Shown piece after piece: positions 8,251-14,814 of a stretch of 43,466 bases of DNA (position 1 is the first letter of the stretch; every line of letters begins with the position of its first letter). The stretch covers positions 1 to 43,466 of the forward strand of contig URRB01000021.1 in the NCBI GenBank assembly GCA_900550195.1. Direction: 5' to 3'. The notes beneath the pieces are model-generated. The model saw only the letters and a program-made list of their open reading frames with translations. It was not told the origin of the DNA and did not search any database. The position numbers and the translations under genes were made by a program. Source of the DNA: an uncultured Collinsella sp. GTDB lineage: Bacteria > Actinomycetota > Coriobacteriia > Coriobacteriales > Coriobacteriaceae.

Positions 8251-8287
8251 AGCGCGGCGCCGCCACTTGGGCGGGCCGTGCTTTTTT
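8251..8287 (+). terminator. Terminator or attenuator in the nhaA leader
   Basis: AGCGCGGC (8251-8258) pairs with GCCGTGCT (8275-8282, one G-U), continuing with five more pairs and one bulged G, followed by TTTTTT. Because the nhaA Shine-Dalgarno (GAAAGGAG) lies only about 20 bases downstream, this terminator would have to be bypassed for nhaA to be expressed from an upstream promoter. It could instead end a small RNA. Confidence 0.75.
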
Positions 8288-8320
8288 AAGACGGGAGCTT
8301 TCCCGTGAAAGGAGCCGCCC

Positions 8321-9679
8321 ATGGCAGCAACTGAGCAGCTGTTCAACGTTCGTGAGCGCAAGCGCTTTGAACGTCACGACATTTGGGAACGCATCACCGA
8401 GAACGGCACGATTTCCGCCGCCGTCATGGTCTTCGCCGCCATCGCCGCCGTCATTTGCGCCAATACCGATGCCTACGAGGCCATCCATCACTTTTTGGAG
8501 ACCCCGCTGTATGTGGGTCTGGGCAACCTTACGGCCGGTCTCACCGTTGAGCTTTTCGTCAACGACTTCCTCATGGCGATTTTCTTTTTGTTGGTGGGCA
8601 TTGAGCTTAAGTACGAGATGACGGTCGGCGAGCTCAAGAATCCGCGTCAGGCCATGCTTCCCATGCTGGCGGCCGTGGGCGGCGTCGTCGTTCCCGCCTG
8701 TATCTACCTGATCTTCAACCATGCCGGCGCCCGCAACGGTTGGGCCATCCCCATGGCAACCGATATTGCCTTTGCGCTGGGCGTGCTATCGCTTTTGGGC
8801 AATCGCGTTCCCAACGGCGTGCGCGTGTTCTTCTCGACGCTCGCCATCGCCGACGACCTCATCTCCATCGCCGCCATCGCCATCTTCTACGGTCAGAGCC
8901 CCAATCCGTTTTGGTTGGGCGCCGCCGCGCTTGTGACCTGCGCGCTCGTGTGGCTCAACAAGACGCAGCATTACCGCCTTGCCCCGTATTCGGTACTGGG
9001 TCTGCTGTTGTGGTTCTGCATGTTCAAGAGTGGCGTGCACGCTACGCTCGCCGGCGTCATCTTGGCCTTTACCATCCCGGCCAAGTGCGGCGTCAAGCTC
9101 GATAGCCTCACTGATTGGTTGGGCGAGTGCCTGCCGCTGCTCGATGACCGCTACGACGACGAGGCGCACATCTTGGGCCAGCATGACTTTACCGTCTCGA
9201 CCACCAGGGTCGAGCGTGTCATGCACCGCGTGACCCCGCCGCTCATCCGCATGGAGCGTCTGATCTCCACGCCGGTCAACTTTGTGATTCTACCGATCTT
9301 TGCGTTCGTGAACGCACAGGTTCGCCTGGTGGGCGTGGACATGAGCACACTGCTCACCGACCCGGTGACGCTCGGCGTGTACTTTGGCATGCTGCTGGGC
9401 AAGCCGATTGGTATCTTTGGCATGACGTTTGCCCTGGTTAAGTTTAGGGTCTGCGAGCTGCCGCACAATGTCAACTGGCACATGATTGCCGGTGTGGGCA
9501 TTCTGGGCGGCATCGGCTTCACCATGTCGATCCTCATCAGCGGCCTTGCCTTCCCGACGGCCCAGTTTGAGGTTCTGGCTGCCAAGGCCGCCATCCTTGC
9601 CGGTTCGGTCACCGCTGCCGTGCTCGGTATGATCTACATGAGCGTGGTCTGCAAACACCCCGCGCCCAAAAACGAGTAA
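8321..9679 (+). CDS. nhaA: Na+/H+ antiporter NhaA
   Basis: A 452-residue inner-membrane antiporter that exports sodium or lithium in exchange for protons. The transport-site aspartates are visible: MATDIAFALGVLSLLG (about residues 145-160) and LAIADDLISIAAIA (about 176-189), matching the positions of Asp133 and Asp163/164 of the E. coli protein. About twelve hydrophobic spans are present. It is somewhat longer than E. coli NhaA because of a hydrophilic segment near residues 260-300 (ECLPLLDDRYDDEAH). The start follows GAAAGGAGCCGCCC. Upstream lies a structured leader with its own terminator, so expression may be attenuated. Confidence 0.95.
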   Translation: MAATEQLFNVRERKRFERHDIWERITENGTISAAVMVFAAIAAVICANTDAYEAIHHFLETPLYVGLGNLTAGLTVELFVNDFLMAIFFLLVGIELKYEMTVGELKNPRQAMLPMLAAVGGVVVPACIYLIFNHAGARNGWAIPMATDIAFALGVLSLLGNRVPNGVRVFFSTLAIADDLISIAAIAIFYGQSPNPFWLGAAALVTCALVWLNKTQHYRLAPYSVLGLLLWFCMFKSGVHATLAGVILAFTIPAKCGVKLDSLTDWLGECLPLLDDRYDDEAHILGQHDFTVSTTRVERVMHRVTPPLIRMERLISTPVNFVILPIFAFVNAQVRLVGVDMSTLLTDPVTLGVYFGMLLGKPIGIFGMTFALVKFRVCELPHNVNWHMIAGVGILGGIGFTMSILISGLAFPTAQFEVLAAKAAILAGSVTAAVLGMIYMSVVCKHPAPKNE

Positions 9680-9763
9680 GAGCACAAAACCGGCTTCAGA
9701 ACCGGTTTAGGCGCGTTCAAAATGCGGATTCGGGCGGTGTTTGCCGCCTGCCAGACACCCCAG

Positions 9764-9991
9764 TGGTCAAAAAACGCCGTTTGTGAGTACTGTCACAAAC
9801 GGCGTTTCATTTTAGGTGTGGAAAATAATGAACACAATCTTGTTATCTGTACGTTAACGAGTAATCGCTTGACTCAAATTTGGCGACAGCTACTGCTCGG
9901 AAAGGAAATTTGGGCGCAAAAATGTCGATTTGGGTCCTGAATCGCTGCTACTAAAAAAGTAACAGTACTCATATTTGCCCTTTTTTGGCCA
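9764..9991. repeat. Palindromic intergenic element, family B, copy 1
   Basis: A 228-base element bounded by imperfect inverted ends (TGGTCAAAAAAC on the left; TTTTTTGGCCA on the right). Its right end, about 9944-9986, is nearly identical to the right end of the element at 24322-24540, sharing CGCTGCTACTAAA and ACAGTACTCATATTTGCC. Its left end contains an independent 13-bp perfect hairpin (9773-9785 with 9794-9806) around AGTACTGT. No open reading frame of note lies inside and base composition is lower in GC than the flanks. It fills the gap after nhaA. Confidence 0.8.
9773..9812 (+). terminator. Possible nhaA terminator within the repeat element
   Basis: A 13-bp perfect stem with an eight-base loop is followed by TTTCATTTT. 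The T-run is interrupted. It lies about 95 bases after nhaA, beyond a weaker AAACCGG/CCGGTTT hairpin at 9686-9710, and may end that transcript. Confidence 0.45.
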
Positions 9992-10004
9992 CAAGCCCTA
10001 AAAC

Positions 10005-10053
10005 AAGCCTCGCCAAGGTCGGGAAGCGGGCCAAATCGCCGGCCTCGAGGCTT
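10005..10053 (-). terminator. Possible terminator of the small leftward gene
   Basis: AAGCCTCG (10005-10012) pairs with CGAGGCTT (10046-10053), reaching into the stop codon of the gene at 10052. In the leftward direction the stem is followed by TTGTTTTAG. The loop is long (33 bases) and the T-run imperfect. Confidence 0.4.
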
Positions 10054-10306
10054 ATTCCACGGTTCCGTAGACGGCGCCCCAGCCGTGGGCGGCTAGGGCC
10101 GAGTTAAGCTGGTCACACAGCGACTGGCGGTCGTAATAGCCGGGCGGTAGCAGGTTGACGATTTCCATGAGATCGGGCGCCAGGTTCAAGATCTCGGCCT
10201 GCACGATCAGGTCCAGGCGGTCGATGGCGTGGCGATCGTAAAACAGTCCGTCGACCAGGCGCTGCAGGTCGCCGAATTCCTCGGCCCTAAACGATCCGTA
10301 CTCCAT
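10052..10306 (-). CDS. Small uncharacterised cytoplasmic protein
   Basis: I do not recognise this 84-residue protein. It begins MEYGSFRAEEFGDLQRLVDG and contains a hydrophobic helical stretch, IDRLDLIVQAEILNLAPDLMEIVNLLPPGYY, with no signal peptide, membrane span or metal motif. The ATG at 10306 is preferred because CAAGGAGGCACT precedes it at ideal spacing; an upstream in-frame ATG would add 17 residues. A strong ribosome site and sensible codon use support a real gene. It is alone on its strand, divergent from the aminotransferase gene. Confidence 0.7.
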   Translation of the reverse strand: MEYGSFRAEEFGDLQRLVDGLFYDRHAIDRLDLIVQAEILNLAPDLMEIVNLLPPGYYDRQSLCDQLNSALAAHGWGAVYGTVE

Positions 10307-10455
10307 AGTGCCTCCTTGGGCGCCCCACGCCGCCATGCGCGGCGATTCGTAATTCATTGCGATGAACTTAATCTATCACGGCTTCATACCGTTGCGGCGG
10401 TGGCGGTCTATACTTAGACGAACTGCAACGTCCCGCTTCGCGAAAGGTCGCACCC

Positions 10456-11760
10456 ATGCAGACGATCTACCAGAAGATGGAAACCACCGAACTCGATGCC
10501 GCCATCGAGGCGCTCAAAGCCGAGGTCGCCGAGGTCAAGGCCAAGGGCCTGGCGCTCGACATGGCCCGCGGCAAGCCGTCGCCCTCCCAGGTGGGCATCT
10601 CTCGACCCATGCTCGATATCCTCAATGCCGATGCCGATCTGCACGACGGCAACGTCGACTGCTCCAACTACGGTTGCTTTGAGGGCATTCCCTCGGCACG
10701 CAAGCTGGCGGGGGAGTTCCTGGGTTGCCCCGCCGAGCAGACGCTCGTACTGGGTTCGTCGAGCCTGCTGATCGAGCACGATATCGCCGGCATGTTCTGG
10801 CGCTGCGGCTCGTGCGGCAGCGAGCCTTGGGAGGCTTATGAGACCGCGCATGACGGCAAGAAGGTCAAGTTCCTGTGCCCTGTTCCCGGCTACGACCGCC
10901 ACTTTGGCATCACTGCCGACTTGGGTATCGAGAATGTCCCCGTCGCGATGACCGACAACGGCCCCGACATGGACGAGGTCGAGCGCCTGGTTGCCGCCGA
11001 CGACTCCATCAAGGGTATCTGGTGCGTGCCCAAGTATTCCAACCCCACGGGCATCACCTTTAGCGAGGACACCGTGCGTCGCCTGGTCGAGATGCCCACG
11101 GCCGCGCCCGATTTCCGCATCTTCTGGGACAACGCCTACTGCGTGCACGACCTGTACGACGAGACCGACGAGCTCGCCAACATCTTTGATCTCGCTCGCG
11201 CGGCGGGCACCGAGGACCGCGTGGTGGCCTTTGCCTCGACGTCCAAGATCACCTTCCCGGGCGCCGGCATCGGCTTTATCGGTGCGAGCCCCGCGGTTAT
11301 CGCGGAGTTCTCCAAGCGCCTGAAGGCCGGCCTTATCAGCGCCGACAAGCTCAACCAGCTGCGCCACGTACGCTTCCTTCCCACCATCGAGGCGGTCAAG
11401 GAGCACATGAAAAAGCATGCCGAGTTCCTGCGTCCGCGCTTTGAGGCCGTCGAGCGCAAGCTCACCGAGGGCTTGGGCGACACAGACTGTGCCACCTGGA
11501 CGCACCCCCGCGGCGGCTACTTTGTAAGCTTCGATGGTCCCGAGGGCTCGGCCCAGAAGGTCGCCGCGCTTTGCGCCGACCTGGGCGTCAAGCTCACGCC
11601 GGCCGGTGCTACCTGGCCCTATGGCAAGGACCCGCGCGACACCAACATCCGCATCGCGCCGAGCTATCCCACGGTCGAGGACCTGGAGGCCGCGCTCGAT
11701 GTGCTGGTGCTGGCTGTGAAGCTGGTCGCTGCCGAGCTTGCGCGTGCCGAGCGCGCCTAA
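10456..11760 (+). CDS. PLP-dependent aminotransferase of the MocR-like PF12897 family, probable aspartate aminotransferase
   Basis: A 434-residue fold-type I enzyme. The N-terminal DMARGKPSPSQ, the PKYSNPTG segment, the ASTSKITFPGAG block carrying the PLP-binding lysine (about residue 265) and the late IRIAPSYP arginine motif match the subgroup that includes Corynebacterium glutamicum aspartate aminotransferase. The expected reaction is aspartate plus 2-oxoglutarate to oxaloacetate plus glutamate, although other amino-donor specificity is possible. The ATG follows GAAAGGTCG. TATACT at 10409-10414 is a plausible -10 element. The STAS gene starts 51 bases downstream with its own ribosome site. 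Confidence 0.85.
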   Translation: MQTIYQKMETTELDAAIEALKAEVAEVKAKGLALDMARGKPSPSQVGISRPMLDILNADADLHDGNVDCSNYGCFEGIPSARKLAGEFLGCPAEQTLVLGSSSLLIEHDIAGMFWRCGSCGSEPWEAYETAHDGKKVKFLCPVPGYDRHFGITADLGIENVPVAMTDNGPDMDEVERLVAADDSIKGIWCVPKYSNPTGITFSEDTVRRLVEMPTAAPDFRIFWDNAYCVHDLYDETDELANIFDLARAAGTEDRVVAFASTSKITFPGAGIGFIGASPAVIAEFSKRLKAGLISADKLNQLRHVRFLPTIEAVKEHMKKHAEFLRPRFEAVERKLTEGLGDTDCATWTHPRGGYFVSFDGPEGSAQKVAALCADLGVKLTPAGATWPYGKDPRDTNIRIAPSYPTVEDLEAALDVLVLAVKLVAAELARAERA

Positions 11761-11811
11761 CGCGCGGCTTCCCGTACTATCCGCACTTTCGATACGTAAA
11801 GGAGCGTATAC

Positions 11812-12126
11812 ATGGATTTGGGTATTTCCACCAACCCCACGCCAGAGCTCTATACCATTAAGGTAACCGGCGAGATTGATATCTCCAATGCCGATAGTCT
11901 GCGCAACGCCATCGACTTGGCGCTCGAGCAGCCCACCGAGGCCGTTGAGCTCGACTTTGCCCAGGTGAGCTACATTGATTCGACGGGCATTGGCGTGCTC
12001 GTGGGCGCCGCGCACCACGCGGTCGACCACGGCAAGCGCTTTAGCTGCACCAATGTGCAGCCCCCGGTGATGCGCGTGGTTCAGCTGCTGGGCGTCGACC
12101 AGGAGATCTCGATCACGGCGGCATAA
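11812..12126 (+). CDS. STAS-domain protein, anti-sigma factor antagonist type
   Basis: A 104-residue single-domain STAS protein. The conserved phosphorylation loop is visible as VSYIDSTGIGVLVGA (about residues 45-59), with Ser-Thr at the position phosphorylated in SpoIIAA/RsbV. Such proteins bind an anti-sigma kinase and release a sigma factor when unphosphorylated. No partner kinase or sigma factor is encoded nearby, so its target cannot be named. ATG at 11812 follows AAAGGAGCG. A small GCCCC/GGGGC hairpin follows the stop at 12131-12145. Confidence 0.88.
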   Translation: MDLGISTNPTPELYTIKVTGEIDISNADSLRNAIDLALEQPTEAVELDFAQVSYIDSTGIGVLVGAAHHAVDHGKRFSCTNVQPPVMRVVQLLGVDQEISITAA

Positions 12127-12170
12127 GCCCTGCCCCAAAAGGGGCGTGCCGTTTGGCATATGTTTGTGAT

Positions 12171-12204
12171 GCGCTCGGACGTTTTGGCGTCCGGGCGCTA
12201 TACT
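12171..12204 (+). promoter_or_regulatory. Hairpin abutting the -10 element of the tat-hyp operon
   Basis: An 11-bp stem (12171-12181 with 12188-12198, one G-U pair, loop TTTTGG) ends exactly where TATACT (12199-12204) begins. TATACT lies about 75 bases before the tatA start and resembles other -10 boxes in this window. The palindrome replaces any recognisable -35 box, so it may be an operator or the 3' hairpin of the STAS transcript. No T-run follows. Confidence 0.4.
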
Positions 12205-12279
12205 TGACCGAATGAATAGACGAGTTCCGGCCGAATGGCGCGGTGCGGGCTCGACTCACATCGAGCCTTGGAGGTATGT

Positions 12280-12867
12280 GTGTTTGGTATTGGAGAGGGT
12301 GAGCTCGCGATCATCGTGGTCTTCGGCTTTTTGCTGTTTGGCCCGGATAAGCTCCCGCAGATGGGCCGCACAATCGGCCGTGCCATCCGTCAGTTCCGCG
12401 AGACGCAGGAAAAGATGACGGCCGTTGTTCAGTCCGAGATTATCGATCCGGTAAGCGAGGCCGCGTCGGCCCCGGTCAAGCCCAAGAAGGCTGCCGTCGA
12501 TGACGATTCCGATGCGGACGAGGGTGCCGTCGAGACGGCTGCGCCCGCAAAGAAGGAGACTTTTGCCGAGCGCCGTGCCCGCCTTGCCGCCGAGAAGGCT
12601 GCGAGCGAGGGTGCCACCGAGGGCGAAGGCGCTGCTGATGAGGCCGAGAGCGCCGAGTCCGCCAAGGCCGAGCCTGCCGCTGCCGTCGCCGAGCCCGAGC
12701 CTGCTGCAGAGCCGGAGCCCGAGCCCGAGCCGGCAGAGCCCACGACGGCTGACCTCTACGCCCGTCGTCCCCGTAAGCGCAAGGCTGTCGTCGACCAGCT
12801 CGCTCGCGAGCTCGAGGCCGAGGACGACGCCGCTGCCGCCGACGCCCCGAAGGGAGGCGATGAGTAA
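12280..12867 (+). CDS. Sec-independent translocase subunit TatA/TatB
   Basis: A 195-residue single-span membrane protein of the twin-arginine translocase. With the GTG start at 12280 (GGAGG five bases upstream) it begins MFGIGEGELAIIVVFGFLLF, followed by GPDKLPQMGR and an amphipathic helix, the standard TatA/B layout. From about residue 65 it has an unusually long, low-complexity Ala/Glu/Pro tail with EPEPEPEP runs before a basic end. TatA and TatB cannot be separated safely by eye. Its stop overlaps the tatC start (TAATG), so the two are translationally coupled. Confidence 0.9.
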   Translation: MFGIGEGELAIIVVFGFLLFGPDKLPQMGRTIGRAIRQFRETQEKMTAVVQSEIIDPVSEAASAPVKPKKAAVDDDSDADEGAVETAAPAKKETFAERRARLAAEKAASEGATEGEGAADEAESAESAKAEPAAAVAEPEPAAEPEPEPEPAEPTTADLYARRPRKRKAVVDQLARELEAEDDAAAADAPKGGDE

Positions 12868-13658
12868 TGCCTATCGGACCTGCGCGTATGCCGCTCTTCG
12901 ATCACCTGGGAGAGCTCCGTCGCCGTCTAACCATCGTAGTCGTGTCGGTGTTTGCCGCCGCTATCGTGCTGTATTTCGCCACGCCCGTGGTGCTCGACAT
13001 CCTGGAAGACCCCATCCGCTCCTTTGTACCGGACGGTAAGTTCTACATCACCACTACGCTCGGCGGCTTTGGCCTGCGCTTTTCGCTAGCCATCAAGATG
13101 GCCGTTGTCATGTGCACGCCCATGATCATCTGGCAGATTCTGGCATTTTTCCTGCCGGCGCTTCGCCCCAACGAGCGCAAGTGGGTCGTGCCCACGGTGC
13201 TCGCCTCGACGGTGCTGTTCTTCCTGGGCGCCATTTTCTGCTACTTCATCATCATTCCTGCGGGCTTTGAGTGGCTCATCGGCGAGACCTCGGCCGTCGC
13301 CACGGCGCTGCCCGACCTGGAGAACTACGTCAACATGGAGCTGCTCTTTATGATCGGCTTTGGCGTGGCGTTTGAGCTGCCGCTCATCATCTTCTACCTG
13401 TCCGTCTTCCACATCGTGTCCTACGCGGCCTTCCGCAGTGCCTGGCGCTACGTGTACGTAGTCCTGCTCGTGGGTTCGGCTGTGATCACGCCCGACGGCT
13501 CGCCTGTCACCCTGGGCCTTATGTACGGCGCCCTGCTTTCGCTCTACGAGATTTCGCTCGCTATCGCGCGCGTGGTCATTACCGCGCGCGAGGGCAAGGA
13601 GGGCCTGTTCGTGAGCCGTCTGGACCTGTTCTCGGACGACGAGGGCGACGAGGAGTAA
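12867..13658 (+). CDS. tatC: Sec-independent translocase subunit TatC
   Basis: A 263-residue polytopic membrane protein that recognises twin-arginine signal peptides. The N-terminal MPLFDHLGELRRRL motif, a span ending before a large periplasmic loop, AFFLPALRPNERK (about residues 93-105), FELPLIIFYL and VGSAVITPDGSP are typical TatC landmarks, with six predicted spans. The C-terminus is acidic. It overlaps tatA by one base and is followed six bases later by hypA, giving a tatA-tatC-hypA-hypB order that ties the Tat pathway to hydrogenase maturation. Confidence 0.95.
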   Translation: MPIGPARMPLFDHLGELRRRLTIVVVSVFAAAIVLYFATPVVLDILEDPIRSFVPDGKFYITTTLGGFGLRFSLAIKMAVVMCTPMIIWQILAFFLPALRPNERKWVVPTVLASTVLFFLGAIFCYFIIIPAGFEWLIGETSAVATALPDLENYVNMELLFMIGFGVAFELPLIIFYLSVFHIVSYAAFRSAWRYVYVVLLVGSAVITPDGSPVTLGLMYGALLSLYEISLAIARVVITAREGKEGLFVSRLDLFSDDEGDEE

Positions 13659-13664
13659 ATCGGT

Positions 13665-14021
13665 ATGCACGAGGTTGGCATTGTCAACGGCATACTCGAT
13701 ACAGTGATTCGCGCGGCGCGTGGGGCGGGGGCCTCGCGCGCCGTTTTGGTAACGCTGCGTATCGGGGATATGACCGAGGTCGTGCGCGAGGCGCTCGACT
13801 TTGCGTGGGAGACATTTCGCGACGAGGACCCGCTCACGCGAGGCTGCGAGCTTGCCGTGGAGGAGGTCCATCCACAAAGCGAGTGTCTGGACTGCGGCAA
13901 GGTTTTCGACCACGATCGCTTTCACTGTCGCTGTCCCCAGTGTGGTGGTGCCAACGTGCGCCTACTGCACGGCCGCGAGCTCGATATCGCGAGTATCGAA
14001 ATCGAAACCCCCGACGATTAG
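13665..14021 (+). CDS. hypA: Hydrogenase/nickel maturation protein HypA
   Basis: A 118-residue nickel chaperone. The N-terminal MHEVGI supplies the His2 nickel ligand, and the zinc site is CLDC (about residues 74-77) with CRCPQC (about 89-94). HypA delivers nickel with HypB to [NiFe] hydrogenase or, in some bacteria, to urease. It follows tatC closely and precedes hypB by 55 bases. No hydrogenase structural gene, hypC-F or nickel transporter is within the window, so the client enzyme lies elsewhere. Confidence 0.92.
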   Translation: MHEVGIVNGILDTVIRAARGAGASRAVLVTLRIGDMTEVVREALDFAWETFRDEDPLTRGCELAVEEVHPQSECLDCGKVFDHDRFHCRCPQCGGANVRLLHGRELDIASIEIETPDD

Positions 14022-14076
14022 CCCGCTAACCATCTAGTGATGGGGTATAAAGGGGCCAAAGTAAGGAGCGCTAAGT

Positions 14077-14760
14077 ATGGCCGAGAAAACGATTGATATC
14101 GCGTCGCCGATTCTGTCGCGCAACGAGCGCCTGGCAGATCAGCTGCGTCAGCGATTTAATGAGACAAACACCTATGTGATCAATGTGCTGTCGAGCCCAG
14201 GTTCGGGCAAGACCACCACGATCCTGGGCACCAACGAGCGCCTGCGCGACAAGGCTGGCCTGCGCTGTGCCGTCATTGAGGGCGATATCGCCTCGGATGT
14301 CGATGCCATCACCATGAAGGAAGCCGGCATGCCCGCCATCCAGATCAACACGGGCGGCCTGTGCCACCTTGAGGGCAACATGATCATGGAGGCTGTCGAT
14401 GCGTTCGACCAGGCCGTCGGTCTGGAGAACATCGACGTCATCTTTATCGAAAACGTTGGCAACCTGGTCTGCCCGGTCGATTTTGACCTGGGCGAGAACC
14501 TGTCCATCATGATTCTCTCGGTGCCCGAGGGCGACGACAAGCCCATCAAGTACCCGGGCATCTTCCAACACGCCGCCGCACAGCTGCTCAACAAGGTCGA
14601 CGTGGCCCCGGCTTTCGATTTTGACATGGATAGGTATACTAAGACACTCGATGACCTCAATCCGCAGGCGCCGCGGTTTGCCGTGAGCGCGCGCAAGGGC
14701 GAGGGCATGGATGCCTGGTGCGATTGGCTCATCGGGCAGATTGAGCAAGCAAGGGCGTAA
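14077..14760 (+). CDS. hypB: Hydrogenase/nickel maturation GTPase HypB
   Basis: A 227-residue SIMIBI-class GTPase that powers nickel insertion with HypA. It has the P-loop SPGSGKTTT (about residues 44-52), EGDIASDVDA, the metal-binding NTGGLCHLE, ENVGNLVCP with the second metal cysteine, and NKVD for guanine recognition. The N-terminal Cys-rich or His-rich nickel-storage extension found in many HypB proteins is absent. ATG follows GTAAGGAGCGCTAAGT. TATAAA near 14046 may be an extra promoter element. Confidence 0.93.
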   Translation: MAEKTIDIASPILSRNERLADQLRQRFNETNTYVINVLSSPGSGKTTTILGTNERLRDKAGLRCAVIEGDIASDVDAITMKEAGMPAIQINTGGLCHLEGNMIMEAVDAFDQAVGLENIDVIFIENVGNLVCPVDFDLGENLSIMILSVPEGDDKPIKYPGIFQHAAAQLLNKVDVAPAFDFDMDRYTKTLDDLNPQAPRFAVSARKGEGMDAWCDWLIGQIEQARA

Positions 14761-14814
14761 GTCGGCCGCCATACGGGCGGGCGTAGCCGCAGAGATACGA
14801 GATAGGAGCCTCTT

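Noticed and set aside
7094..8722. A 542-codon minus-strand frame across ppaC and the start of nhaA
   Set aside because: It runs opposite two well-supported genes and through their terminator and leader. Such long antisense frames are expected from the GC-biased third codon position.
10414..12159. A 581-codon minus-strand frame across the aminotransferase and STAS genes
   Set aside because: Antisense shadow; no recognisable domain and no ribosome binding site.
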